Assembly: GCA_037127255.1 (NCBI GenBank)
Contig: JBANSL010000017.1
Span: 44,215,745-44,279,744, forward strand
Length of the DNA stretch: 64,000 nt
Direction of reading: 5' to 3'
Origin: Persicaria tinctoria
Lineage: Eukaryota; Streptophyta; Magnoliopsida; Caryophyllales; Polygonaceae
Positions within the stretch are counted from its first letter, which is position 1; each line of letters opens with the position of its first letter. The position numbers were made by a program, and so were the translations under genes. Positions 11,300-22,314 of the stretch are shown here, piece by piece. The notes below the pieces were generated by a model. That model was not told the origin of the DNA. It did no database searches and saw only the letters and a program-made list of their open reading frames with translations.

Positions 11300-12110
11300 C
11301 TAAAATCATAGAATACAATACTGGTATCACCACTAGTTGTAACTAATACAAGTTTGGTGTAATACTATGTGCATTAAACACCTCTGGCAACCACATACAC
11401 TTCAAAATAAAAAAAATACAAGTGTAGGGTTACCACTATTTATAACTAGTATCAGTGTCAGCATTACTTTGGGTCTAAAACACCTAGTGTCACCACATGA
11501 AATTCAATATAAAAAACGATCAAACTGGTGACACCACAAATTCAAACTAATATAACCCACAATGTCAACAATAATATGGGCATTAAACTCCTCTTTCACC
11601 CCATACACTTAAAAAAAAAATACAACACTCGTGTCATCACTACTTGTAATATAATATGAGTGACACCAAAACTTTGCATCTCAACCACATAGTGCCCACC
11701 ACATACACTATAAAAAGAAAAAAAATACAAATACATACACTTCAAAAATCATAGAATACAAGACTTCAATATCGGGGAGGGGGGGGGGGGGGGGAACAGT
11801 GTCACCACTAATTGTAACTGATATCACTGTCAGCACTACTTGGGACACCAAACACCTAGTGTCACCACACACAATGCAAAATCAAAGAATAGAAGTATGG
11901 TGTCGCCATTACTTACTAATCGGACAAGAAATGTCAACAATACTTTGAGCATTAAAAACCTCTTCACAAAATATACACTTCAACAACAACAAAAACTAGG
12001 CCACTGTCACCACACATAATATATAAGCATTTTCATCAAAATTCAGGTGGTCTTTCTTCCTCAAATAAAACACAGTGTCATACACAAACAAATATAACAG
12101 TGCACGAATT
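11300..12110. repeat. Diverged GTGTCA-type repeats, block 2, with G16 run
   Basis: The phrases CACCTAGTGTCACCACA, ATCAGTGTCAGCATTACTTT and CACTACTTGGGAC recur in the same order as in block 1. A pure run of 16 G lies at 11779-11794. No coding potential is seen. Positions 12111-12308 are the AT-rich 3' flank of the broken RING-H2 gene. Confidence 0.55.
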
Positions 12111-12308
12111 TCATTAATATTATACATTTACAAACACCAGTTATGACAAATAGTTACAAAATACATTGGTATGATTGGAATGGAAATCAGATACAAAAAG
12201 GTGCCAGACACCAACTTCCATTCATACCATATATTCCATTATATTAACTACCACAAAATAGGTGCAACTACAATGTCTTTTCCAAGCACATATTCATTAC
12301 AAATATGC

Positions 12309-12953
12309 CTAAAAGGGTGATCGACATAGTGGACAAATGGGTTGATACGACGCCCACTCTAGAAGACACCCTGTGTGGAAGGTATGATCACATAGTGTCC
12401 GAATGACAGGCATTGATGGCAGCATCTGATCAAGACATATTGAGCACTAGTCCTAATCCTGTTATGGTTGAGGTGGCTCTTGTAAATTGCCATTTTGGTC
12501 TGCATTTTCTAGAGAAGCTGGGGGATCCACATCCTCTTCAGAGTCGATGCTCATCTCAGATTGAGACTTGAATCAGAGCTCATGTCATTTTCAAAGTCTT
12601 CAATGTAACGTACATCGATAATGAGATCTGGGTAGAGACCATATTCAACGAACTCAACATCGCCTGAAAACCACTTGTGAGTATAATCCATTAACATCAG
12701 GTTGGCTACTTGAGTTCGAACCACAGCAGTGACCCCTGCTTCATGTAACACCCGATCACATTGTTCATAAGTCATCGGCAACCCATTCCACTAAGTGAAA
12801 TGGTCCAGGAACAGATCAGGGATTCTTTCAGAATTAATAGCCACGTGTAGTGTGCTAGGTCCATACACAGGCGTCTGCCTTGGTGTGATTACCACTTCAA
12901 AAGAGCCGACCGTGTAATGGTAACCAATTTGAGTTGTAGTTGGAAGTGCCATC
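12309..12953 (-). pseudogene. RING-H2 protein paralogue, disrupted
   Basis: From an ATG at 12953 the translation gives an N-terminal segment absent from the 10473 copy. A one-base shift in a T5 run (about 12899-12903) and an in-frame TAG break it. It then continues as the shared domain (VRTQVAN, LMDYT, VEYGL; about 12781-12560). The frame is lost again, and a complete RING-H2 finger (CSIC, CDHTFHTGC, CPLC) ends at TAG 12309-12311; another TAG directly precedes its first Cys. All functional parts are thus recognisable but spread over frames. Comparison of the two copies defines the family: an N-terminal extension of about 60 residues, the VEYGL domain, an acidic linker and a C-terminal RING-H2. 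It carries no satellite inside, so it is structurally the more complete copy although it is the dead one. Confidence 0.75.
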
Positions 12954-13330
12954 TAAGGATACAAAACATACACAAACAAAATAAATATACACTCATATAA
13001 CTTGCTGAAATCAAAACCCTAACCGACTGAAAGATGATGAAAAACTCATCTAAAATCAGGAAAAAACAAAATAAAACTTGTTGGAAAAATGTAAAAACCC
13101 TAACCGATTGTATAAAGTTTACAGGAGAACGAAAGGGAGAGAACTACATAAGAAAGGGCGCACCTTGTGAAGAAAACTCCGGAAAGAGGAAGAGCGTGTG
13201 GAGGACGACGAAAAGACTTGGAGAGACGGTAATGGGGAGGAGAGTGGAAAGGGTTGAAATGACGTTGGACTACCGCCTTAAATAAAGTAACTGAATTAGG
13301 CCAACTTCTTTGATCAGGAAATGGGCCACG
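12954..13330 (-). other. Presumed leader and promoter of the broken RING-H2 gene
   Basis: Reading the minus strand, the ATG at 12953 is preceded directly by CCTTAG, a good acceptor, with pyrimidine-rich transcript-like sequence and a TCGGTTAGGG phrase upstream, suggesting a leader with an intron. No long frame of its own is convincing here. Confidence 0.35.
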
Positions 13331-13379
13331 GTCTCCTGTCTTGAGGTTTAAAATAACCCAACCACCAATTTCGTTCCAA

Positions 13380-14030
13380 ATCCTATTGTTGTGCAAAATT
13401 TAACCTATTGTTCAGCAAAAATAAGATCATGTTGAGCAAATTTCCACAAATCGACCATGGTGTGCAATTTAATTCTAATTATGGCAAAAAAAAGACAACA
13501 TCATGAAAAAAATATATTTAAAAATTCAAAAATTATATTAAGGAAAAATAATATCATATTGGGCACAAATTCACAAAGATCAATTGTTGTGCAAAATTTA
13601 ACCTATTGTTCAACAAAAATATGATCATGTTGAGCAAATTTTCACCAATCGACCATGGTATGCAATTTAATTCTAACGATGACAAAAAAAAGGCAGCATC
13701 GTAAAAAAATATATATTTAAAGAATCAAAAATAATATAAAGGAAAAATAAGATCATATTGAGCGCAAATTCACAAAGATCAATTGTTTTGCAAAATTTAA
13801 CCCATTGTTCAGAAGAAATATGATCATATTGAGCAAATTTTTGCCAATCAACCATGGTATGAAATTTAATTCGTACAATGACAAAAAATAAGACAGCAGC
13901 GAAAGAAAATATATATTTAAAAATTCAAAAATTATATTAAGGAAAAATAGGATCATAATGGGCAAAAATTCACAAAGATCAATTTTTGTGCAAAATTTAA
14001 CCTATTGTTCAGCAAAATACAACAATTGTC
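13380..14030 (+). repeat. 199-bp tandem array (array 2)
   Basis: CAAAATTTAACC recurs at 13394, 13592, 13791 (one base changed) and 13991, a period of 198-200 bp. Units carry TTCAGCAAAAATAAGATCA, ATGTTGAGCAAATTT and TGTGCAATTTAATTCTA in the same order and orientation as array 1, so the two arrays are diverged relatives. Confidence 0.8.
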
Positions 14031-15107
14031 TCAATACTGCTTGAAACTAACATCAGTGTCATCGCTATTTTCGTACTTAGCCACCTGGTGTCAGCCCATA
14101 ATGTTCACTTGTCTATTTTGAGCACTTAATTTGTCAGATTACATACAGACTTTCCCATTTACACAACGACAACCTATCTAACTACTGGTTTTAAAATTTA
14201 AAACTCCAAGTTTCTTTGATCAGATCTACACACATGAGTTCTCTGAAACGAAAGATCTTTTCGTTGTTGAAATTTTTAACATCTCCCCCAAATACAGAAG
14301 CGTCAATCGCTTTTAATGTAAACACACCACATGAAGTCCTATAGAAAAAAAAAACAATGTAATGTAAGAACATAAATAACAAGTATCTAAACATAACCAA
14401 AGAACAAAACAAGATAACAAATAGATACCCAGTAGAATCATGCATTAAACCAGGAACCATGTATAGCTGGAAAGGAGAGGAATCGAAGTTTTCAAATAGC
14501 CCAGCCTTTGCCAAATGAATTGGGAGCCAACTAGCAAACGGTTGCAATTCTTCTTCAAGAACACCTTCCCTAACAGCAGAGACATTGCAATCGAACACGC
14601 TGATTACCCTATCCTCAATTTTAATCTCCAACGCCACCCAGTGCTTGTTTATCACGTTGAAAATTGTGTAGATTTTCTTTACAGATGCCCACGGCTTCCC
14701 ATAATCAGCAAGGCACATATCGACAAAATACTCCTCGGTGCAGGATTCAAGAGCTATGTCTTCCCGATAACTTGAAGCATAGTCAGGAAGGTACTTTAGA
14801 TAAAATAGCCAATCAAGAACAAGAACATCTCGATACTTGACAGGGTCCTCATGAATGCGCTTCCTAATGTGAATCAAACCTGCTTCTAGATGCTAAACAA
14901 AGTAATAAAAAAGTGAATTCAACAATCAACTAATACAATAAAATCTAATCCACAAATATATATATATATATATACTGCAGAAATACAACCAGTTATTACC
15001 TGACAATCAAACCACATATTCTTCAATAAAATGTGCTGGAAAAACTTTCTATCAAACTTTGAGATTGGACCAGCAACGAAAAAATTCCTGCCAAAGATTA
15101 CACAAAG

Positions 15108-15110
<3 letters not shown>

Positions 15111-15182
<72 letters not shown>
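15111..15182. repeat. (TA)36 microsatellite
   Basis: 72 nt of uninterrupted TA inside intron 5 of the minus-strand Ulp1-like gene; a shorter TA run lies in the next intron near 14955-14974. Confidence 0.95.
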
Positions 15183-15183
<1 letters not shown>

Positions 15184-15348
15184 CATGAGATGCTGTAACT
15201 AATACAATAACAATATCATTTCAAACAAAATACTAAACATAAAAATAAACCATACCTTTGCTTCTTTACGAGTCCATAAATAAGTTCACGATCTTCCGAG
15301 CTGATCAGTGATTTCTTAGGGGCATGCTTTGACATCCTCACTTTCTTC

Positions 15349-15353
15349 ACTTC
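15349..15353. other. Target site duplication, left copy (ACTTC)
   Basis: Identical to 24447-24451 and directly abuts the TGTTGT start of the Athila-type element. Confidence 0.92.
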
Positions 15354-17486
15354 TGTTGTGAGCTGAATTTGCCATATTTTACAGTAACTTTAATATCGTT
15401 TTCTGCATACTTTGCATACATTTGGGTTAGCTAGTACAGAATCTATGTAGTTTATGTTTATTTGCCAAATTATGGAATCTACACCAGTTTCTGTTTAAAT
15501 TCGCAGAATTCGAGACGTTTTACAGCAACTCTAAGGAAGGTCAGAAAAAGCTCGGAAAACCACCACAGAAGTCTAAGATCAAAGAAACAGCGGAACCAGT
15601 CGAATCAAGACAAGAGCCCAGGCTACTCGATCTCGAGTAGACCTTACTCGATCTAGACGAGCATGTCTGAGCACAAGCCTTGTCGACTAGGAGCAATATC
15701 GAGAGCCAGACCAACCCAGCTCCGGAGCCCTACTCGATCTCGAGGACCACTAGTCGAGATCGACGACACCTCAGCGCCACGCCCGGGGTTGACGAGAAGA
15801 AGAGCTGGTCGACAAGCCGAGGACGAGGACGACCAGGCGGCACTCGCTGCCAGCGACTCGACTCGCTGCAGCGGACCGCTCGCTGCCGCGGAAATCTTCG
15901 CTGCCAGCGGGACGCACCAAGCCGACGGAGAAGACAACTCGCTCCAACGGAAGGGGGCTCTCGCACCTGCGGATCGACGACCTCGCTGCAGCGGAAGAGG
16001 CAACTCGCGGAAGCGGAAAGGAAGAACCCAACTCGATGTCGATGAGCCTTGTTGAGGTCGACGACGCCCATGAGCCTTGTCCGAGCCTTGTCGAGCAGAG
16101 TCACCCGAGGAGTCCAGACGACGACGAATCCTAGTCGACATCGACGAGCCCTTGTCGAAGTCGAGTAGAACAGCTTCTGGAATCGCGTCGACGTGAGCAG
16201 TCCGAGTAGAGTTGGGATTTCTTGGAAGCCGAGAAGACCAAGATCTATCCGATTTTATCTACATCTATCATGGAAGAGAGTTTTATCCACTTGAGACAAT
16301 TTAGATATATTTAGATTTAATTTCTTTATTGCTTTTATTTATCCTTAAGCATTTTAGATATAGATATAGATATTCTATCCTCGATCAGCAAGGGTTAGAA
16401 AGCTATAAATAAAGCCCTAGAGGCTGGTTTTTCAGAATTGAATTTCAGAGGTAGAGAAGTAGTTCCACAGAGACAGTTTAGGGGTTCTAAGGTTTTTAGG
16501 GTTTTGGCTTTCTGCGAAAGTTGATTGCCGGGATTGTAAAGGCTTTTGAATATAGTTTAATGCAAGTTTCTTTTTATACATCAATGTCTGCGATTGCGAT
16601 GAGGCGTGAGTAGTCCACCCACTTCTGGGGCTGGGGTGAGCCCGACGGTGGCCATTTGAGATGATGCAGTAAAGGTCAGATCTTTTTATGCAATTCGTCT
16701 TCTATCCCTTTAAGCATGATTCTTTTGCGAGAGTTGAAGGTGATCCTTGTTTGTATTATTGAAGCGAAAGTGATCTTAATGCAACTTGGATTAATTATGT
16801 GAAAAGGGTTAGTAACAATTAGGGTTTATGCGAAAGCCTCTATATGCCTATTTGTTAACAATGAAAGTTGTTTGATGGAAAGCATGATCTTTTATGCCTT
16901 TATGTATTACTTAGCATGGTTATCGTTGTGGTGTTGATACCCTGGCCTTGGAAGTCTTTTATTATATTGATTTATTTCTGTCAAAAATCTGAGTGTTGGG
17001 TTCGAAATTTGCAATTTAAAGTTTCTGTCTTTCTTGTCGATACAGAGGAGAGCCTTGTCGATCTCGAGTAGGACCCTAGTCGATATCGAGTAGAACTAGT
17101 CTAGGTCGAGTTGAGTTTTCTTCTGTTGTCGTCGATTTTCAATTTCTGTTTTTTTGACTTACTGTTGTCGAACTCGAGTACCAGCTTGTCGAGATCGAGT
17201 AAAGTTGCCGCCTTGCTTTGTTCTTTACTTTCGTTTGCTTTTCTTTCGTTATTGCTTTTGTTTCTGTTTTGCTTTGTCTTTTCTGCTTTTATTTCTGTCT
17301 TTCTGCTGCCTGTCTGTGAGAATCTATTGCTTTCTAAGAACTGCTGACGTGCTTCCTCGTGGATTCGATCCTGACAACCTTCTACTACAACGGGAGGAAG
17401 TCTTGTATTTATTTGTTGAGACAGGGAAGTCAGTCTGAACTTTATTTTATATTTCTTTCATACTTGACCATCCTCCTGCAACAACA
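15354..17486 (+). repeat. 5' LTR of element A, 2133 bp
   Basis: Begins TGTTGT and ends ACAACA (inverted termini). Positions about 15610-16150 are strongly CpG-rich and open in several frames on both strands, and contain many TCGA-NN-TCGA motifs, for example at 15627, 15734 and 15754. Confidence 0.93.
16404..16410 (+). promoter_or_regulatory. Candidate LTR promoter TATA box
   Basis: TATAAAT in an AT-rich stretch of the 5' LTR, downstream of the CpG-rich block; the same motif is at 23364-23370 in the 3' LTR and a related motif occurs in element B. Transcription would start shortly downstream. Confidence 0.5.
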
Positions 17487-17489
17487 AAT

Positions 17490-17507
17490 TGGCGCCGTTG
17501 CCGGGGA
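17490..17507 (+). other. Primer binding site, tRNA-Asp type
   Basis: TGGCGCCGTTGCCGGGGA, three bases after the LTR end, is the complement of the plant tRNA-Asp 3' end known as the Athila primer. Confidence 0.9.
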
Positions 17508-17569
17508 AGCAATCATTCGCGCCTTAGGTAGTTAAATCTCACGTCTGCTTTGAGTTACTTTCCAGGTGT

Positions 17570-19234
17570 ATGCGCCGTTCTGGTCTACCACCCGAGTTTG
17601 ACAGCTTAGACGAACCAGAGCGTTACCTACACATCCACTCTAAACTCAAAAGGATCATGGCGGCCGCTGAAACACAAGAACAGCTGATTGCCAGGCTTAC
17701 AAGGGAGTTAGCCGCAAAGGATACCACTATAGCCAATGAAAGGGTAGCGAGGGAACAAGAAGCTGAGCGCGCAAGGCAAGCAGAAGCTGAGCTTTCCCAA
17801 TATCCAACTACTGCTGAGGATTATATGCATCCAACCCTCGTCGTGCCTGAATCGGCGATTCTTATCCCTGAAAACTCTTTTGAAATTCGCACTCAATTTC
17901 TTATAGAGCTTAAAAATAATTCTTTTTTTGGTAGATTTAATGAGTGTCCTCTTGAACATATTACGAACTTTTCTGACATGTGCCGTACTCTTGCTGAAGG
18001 TACAACTCTGGAATATGTCAAGATGAAGTCTTTCCGCTGGTCGCTGGCTGGATCTGCACTGAAGTGGCTTGAAGGGCTCAAACCAAGATCACTGACAACA
18101 TGGGCCCAAGTAGAGCAAGAGTTTCTGAACAAATTCTTCCCACCCGCCAAAACAGCACATCTCCGCCAGAAAATCACCGCCTTCAAACAGAAGCAAGGGG
18201 AACCGCTGGCAAAAGCATGGGAGCGCTACAAGGAACTTCTGCGATCTTGCCCTACTCATGGACAGCCACCCTACGTCATTCAGGAGATCTTCTTCAACTC
18301 TCTTGATCAAGTCACTAAGGACAGAATCAACCACTATACTCGCTATGAGTATCTGACAATGCCGCCAAGTGACGCATGGGGTGTGCTAGAGAAGCTCACT
18401 AACTATGACAACAAGTATGGGTCTACTGCAACTTATGAAGAGAACCCATACGCCAGGCCAGCACCTTCCATGCCCCTCTATGAGCCTCCTAAGGAAATTG
18501 ATCCGGATGTAAGGGAACAGTACTACAGAGATCAGAACAAGAAGCTCATAAAGCAAGTAAAGTATCTTTCTGTCAACCAGCCTTGCATTGAATGCGGATC
18601 GCAGCGGCACACCACTCCTGAGTGCCCACACACAGAGCAAGTCAGGATGGCAGAACACCACGAGGAGGTAGCTTACGCAGGGGGTTCAAATCGCTACATA
18701 GGGGACCAAAGGTTTCAGCAACCACAATGGAACCAAGGTGTCCCTAGGAACCCCCCGCCCTATAGAGCTCCAGGACATCCGGAAAGAGACCAGAAAAAGG
18801 ATGATATACAGACAGTCCTGGAGGAAATACGGAGGAATCACTCAGAAACTAGGCATTCCTTCAACTCCGTCTACACTCAGATGCAAGGGGTCAACTCTAG
18901 GCTTGGGGAGATTGATATATGGCGAAAATCAGTTAATACACAGATTGGTCAGCTGGCAGCAGGAATCCCCAGACAGTCGGGTGCGCTCCCTGGGTCTTCA
19001 GAACCAAATCCTAAGGGAAAGACTGGGCACATCGCTGCTGTAAAACTCAGAAGCGGACATCAACTGCAAGAGCCAGATGTCGGAAAGCAGCAGAATGACG
19101 AAGAACAGCAAGTCGACATCGAGGAGGGCCTAGTCGACGTAGAGGAGAAACTTCAGAAACCTTCGTCTGCACTAAACAGCAACTCGACAACGCCCAATCT
19201 AGTCGAGATCGACAAGGACCTAGTCGATGTCTAG
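17570..19234 (+). CDS. gag: gag (Retrotrans_gag) of element A
   Basis: 554 codons from ATG 17570 to TAG 19232. Residues about 20-75 are a charged coiled coil. Residues about 100-260 match the plant Ty3 gag core (SFEIRTQFLIELKNN, FRWSLAGSALKWLEGL, EFLNKFFPP, KAWERYKELLRSCP). A zinc knuckle C-x2-C-x4-H-x4-C starts at Cys339. The product forms the capsid and packages element RNA. The C-terminal 50 residues consist of acidic LVEID or LVDV units encoded by TCGA-type motifs, and the stop codon lies within this repeat tract, so it looks like an in-frame amber inside what was one gag-protease frame. The frame stays open after the TAG until about 19459. Confidence 0.9.
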   Translation: MRRSGLPPEFDSLDEPERYLHIHSKLKRIMAAAETQEQLIARLTRELAAKDTTIANERVAREQEAERARQAEAELSQYPTTAEDYMHPTLVVPESAILIPENSFEIRTQFLIELKNNSFFGRFNECPLEHITNFSDMCRTLAEGTTLEYVKMKSFRWSLAGSALKWLEGLKPRSLTTWAQVEQEFLNKFFPPAKTAHLRQKITAFKQKQGEPLAKAWERYKELLRSCPTHGQPPYVIQEIFFNSLDQVTKDRINHYTRYEYLTMPPSDAWGVLEKLTNYDNKYGSTATYEENPYARPAPSMPLYEPPKEIDPDVREQYYRDQNKKLIKQVKYLSVNQPCIECGSQRHTTPECPHTEQVRMAEHHEEVAYAGGSNRYIGDQRFQQPQWNQGVPRNPPPYRAPGHPERDQKKDDIQTVLEEIRRNHSETRHSFNSVYTQMQGVNSRLGEIDIWRKSVNTQIGQLAAGIPRQSGALPGSSEPNPKGKTGHIAAVKLRSGHQLQEPDVGKQQNDEEQQVDIEEGLVDVEEKLQKPSSALNSNSTTPNLVEIDKDLVDV

Positions 19235-19384
19235 GAGCCCCTAGTCGAAGTCGACAAAGCTGCAGCCCCTCCGACGTCTGTTCCAAATCCGAAAAAGAGG
19301 CTGCCTTTCCCCACAAAATCTCCAAAGGACCCGGCAGAAAAGAAATTTCAGCGCTTCATCAAGATGCTTCAGAAACTCAACGTC

Positions 19385-19420
19385 ACCATCCTCCTGCAAC
19401 AACGAATTGGCGCCGTTGCC
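19385..19420 (+). other. Ectopic copy of LTR-end/primer-site junction
   Basis: 36 bp match 17467-17502 (last 20 bp of the 5' LTR plus the start of the primer site) with one mismatch (position 20, A to G). It replaces the coding sequence that in element B encodes residues just before the EALQEM segment, and the reading frame shifts by one across it. Confidence 0.85.
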
Positions 19421-19437
19421 CAGAAGCTCTCAATGAA

Positions 19438-20838
19438 ATGCCATCCTATGTCAAGTTCTTAAAGGAGATACTGAGCAAAAAGCGATCAATGGCTGAAATT
19501 ACAGAGGAATGCAGCCATTTGGACATACTGGAGAAGAGGCCGGATCCAGGTAAGTTTGCTATAACCATTGGATTTGGTCCATACAAAATTAATGCTTTAT
19601 GTGATCTTGGAGGTAGTGTGAGTATAATGCCTTTAACAATTTGGTCCAAGATTAAGATAGGTGCCCTAGAGCCTGTGGATGCTAGACTTTATATGGCCAA
19701 CAACACGGTGGTCATCCCAACAGGCATGGTGGACAATGTGCCAGTACAAGTAGGTAAATTCTTTGTCCCAACTGATTTCCTAGTTATTGATATGCAAGAA
19801 GATCCTGCTTGTCCAATTATTCTAGGGAGACCCTTCTTGGCGACGGTGGATGCCAACATAAGCGTAAGGAAAGGAGTGCTCACCTTCAACATCAGCGATG
19901 AGGTAATTGAGTATTCCTTTAATAAAACTGAAAGGCATACAGGTCCAATGGAAGAAGTCAAATCTATCTCAGCTGGCTACATCACCTGCGGGGAACCCAA
20001 GGTCAGAAATATGACTCCTGAGGAGCTGGAAAAAAGGGACATGGAGGCCCAGGTAGAGGAGATCATGGCAATCCTAAAGGAGGACACAGAAAATCCAATC
20101 GACACAAATGAAGGTACGTCGTTATGGATTAATTATTTTTCGGATGCCTTGACAGGAACTAAGAATGGGGTCAAGATCGACCAAGATTCCTCGACATCGA
20201 GGACCCTAGTCGACCTCGACAAGACACAAAAGCCTCCACCAGCACCAGCGTCATCGAGCAGCAACACAGAAGCTGAAGGCTACTCGACATCGACTAGGCT
20301 TGTCGAGATCGACCACCACCAGGCTCCACCAGCTCCTGCTTCCTCGACGCTGCAGCCACCAGGAGCAGAACCCTACTCGACATCGAGTAGGCCACTCGAT
20401 GTCGACAAGCCCTCGACTTCACCAACTCCTGCATCCTCGAGCAGCCCACCACCAGAACCTGCGGACTCGTCGAGATCGACTAACCCTAGTCAAGATCGAC
20501 CAAACACTGTGGTCCCCGATTCCGTCGCTGCAAAGGTAAGCCAAGGTATGGACCTCTCTTCTCCTATTTCCATTAAAGATCTATCTATACATGGGAGAGG
20601 TTTGCCTTGGTATGTGCGCTTATGTAGGATATCCAATGATGAGCCCAAGGAGTATGAAGTTGGAGACAAGCTCTATGTCTCTAAATCAAAGGATCATTGG
20701 TTCCCTAACAAATTCAACAAGAAGCGGATGGGACCTTTCGTGGTGAACAAGATCCATTCTGGAGGATTACAGCTGATGGACAAGAATGGAGTCTTATTTG
20801 AGGCCCGGGCTACATGGGCCCTGCAAATGCCACCTTGA
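19438..20838 (+). CDS. Aspartic protease region plus integrase-like tail, element A
   Basis: 466 codons. Residues about 35-165 are a retropepsin: KFAITIGFG, the active site Asp56-Leu57-Gly58 followed by GSVSIMP, a VVIPTGMVDNVPVQVG strand and ILGRPFLATVDA, the usual flap and Leu-Gly-Arg ends. Residues about 225-370 are low-complexity Pro/Ser with LVEID-type units encoded by TCGA motifs. Residues about 388-466 resemble the C-terminal tail of Ty3 integrases (EVGDKLYVSKSKD, then RMGPFVV at Gly432). RT, RNase H and integrase core are missing between them, as if deleted in frame. The ATG at 19438 is only the first Met after the displaced primer-site patch; the true protein probably continued from gag. 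Confidence 0.85.
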   Translation: MPSYVKFLKEILSKKRSMAEITEECSHLDILEKRPDPGKFAITIGFGPYKINALCDLGGSVSIMPLTIWSKIKIGALEPVDARLYMANNTVVIPTGMVDNVPVQVGKFFVPTDFLVIDMQEDPACPIILGRPFLATVDANISVRKGVLTFNISDEVIEYSFNKTERHTGPMEEVKSISAGYITCGEPKVRNMTPEELEKRDMEAQVEEIMAILKEDTENPIDTNEGTSLWINYFSDALTGTKNGVKIDQDSSTSRTLVDLDKTQKPPPAPASSSSNTEAEGYSTSTRLVEIDHHQAPPAPASSTLQPPGAEPYSTSSRPLDVDKPSTSPTPASSSSPPPEPADSSRSTNPSQDRPNTVVPDSVAAKVSQGMDLSSPISIKDLSIHGRGLPWYVRLCRISNDEPKEYEVGDKLYVSKSKDHWFPNKFNKKRMGPFVVNKIHSGGLQLMDKNGVLFEARATWALQMPP

Positions 20839-22314
20839 GCTAAATGGAAAGTCGGCCTAGCGACTATAAAATCTAAAGCTTGTACATAGAGTTTTTAGGA
20901 CTTTTTGAGACTTTGTTTTTGGTTTGAAACACTTTTAGTTTTGCTATTGTGGGTATATGTCTTCTACACTTTTCAGGTCCATGGATAGAGGCAAGCTATA
21001 TCAACATTCATACTCAGCCCAGGAGGTGCTTCCATTCGAAATTTAGAGGCCCTGCACATCAGTCTAGTGAGTTTCTTTCTTTACCCTTGTTTTTATACAG
21101 TGAGGACACTGTAATGTTTAAGTATGGGGTGGGGGAAGGGCTTACTTTGTGCATATTTGCCATATTTGACATTATTTGTGCATATTTAGAATTTATTTCT
21201 TTAGATTGCTACATGTCTATTTTGGAATGCATTATTTATCTATGTGCTTATATGCATGATTTCCAAAAGTTTGAAAAATGACCCCCATTGAAAATTTTGA
21301 ATAATGTCATGGAAGTTTATATTGAACTCGACGATGCAAAATTAGATTCATCAGAGATATAGCATGAAATTGCCTAGTAAAAGGAAGTCATAATGAAGTG
21401 CATATTTTTATGAAAACCATAGAAGGAGGTAAAATTTGAAGTTGCTTTTGACATGTTGCATGATAAAATGATGGAGGACTTTATATTTCCATATAATGCT
21501 CATTGTTTGAAATCCTAGCCATACCTATGCTTATGCATCACAAAAGCCATAATATGCCTTATTTCATATATTGCTCCACATGACCTAAATATTTGCCATT
21601 CTTTACCTTATCCGGGGATTATGTTGAGAATGATGTTACATTATGGAGATTATCATATGGTGTTTGTGTTGTATTTGGAGTTTGGAAGGAAATTGTTTGG
21701 AATATGGAAAATTTAATGAGTGAAAGAAAATCCAATCACCTCAGGAGATAAAGGTAGATTGACCCTGCTCTCTGAGATAATAGTTTGGAGAGATGGGACA
21801 CATTGTGAGGAGTCCAAAGCACTAAGTATCCGGGGCCATTCATGACACCCATGTTTGCGACTCGCGAGAAGGCAGTGCTGAGGTTAGAGAGGTAAAAGCA
21901 TTATTATTAATAAAAGCAATATGAAAGGTGATGAATTTTATGAGAAGGAATGTGGAAATTCAATTTTGGAAATACTCCATTTCCCCGGATCATTAGCACC
22001 ACATTGCCAGAAATTGCCCACCTTTTAGCCTTTTACCAAATCTACTCCTTATTTGAGGTTAAATTGAAGTCTTCTTGATTATCAATGCTTTGTCACTTAT
22101 GAATGTTTTTGCATAACCCTCCTTTTGTGAATAGATGTTGCTTTGATATAATTGCACATGCATGAATTTGTGACACTAGTACCTTTTCGAGGATGGTAAT
22201 TGACTGTTGGGTTATATAAGAATGAATCTGATATGTTGAGAGTTTTTTATTTCTTCCCCTGAATGACAAATAAAAGTATTGCTTGAGGACAAGCAAGCTT
22301 AAGTATAGGGTGTT
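20839..22314 (+). other. 3' non-coding region and purine tract of element A
   Basis: No ORF of interest. A GAGGACACTGTAATG phrase followed by a G-rich stretch lies at about 21100-21140 and is conserved in element B (about 56806-56840). The purine-rich primer region 22301-22314 directly precedes the 3' LTR. Confidence 0.75.

Larger units (their letters stand above)
14191..15353 (-). pseudogene. DUF1985/Ulp1-like gene, 3' half: C48 protease domain
   Basis: These are the last exons of a gene that begins at 28123: end of exon 5 (15353-15256), exon 6 (15087-15000), exon 7 (14892-14429) and exon 8 (14338-14191), all with GT/AG borders and matching phases. They encode the Ulp1 C48 fold with NKHWVALEI (catalytic His), VFDCN (Asp) and TSCGVF (Cys); the Cys lies just after the exon 7/8 junction. 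The usual oxyanion Gln before the Cys is not evident. Such proteins are SUMO-protease-like and in plants are often carried by MULE transposons. No lesion is visible in exons 6-8. The gene is a pseudogene because exon 5 holds a 9.1-kb retrotransposon. Intron 5 (15088-15255) contains a long TA repeat. Confidence 0.88.

Noticed and set aside
15653..16141. Long overlapping ORFs on both strands in the LTR of element A (and the same at 22613-23101)
   Set aside because: They lie in a CpG-rich LTR block poor in stop codons, are duplicated only because LTRs are, and encode Arg/Ser-rich text without motifs.
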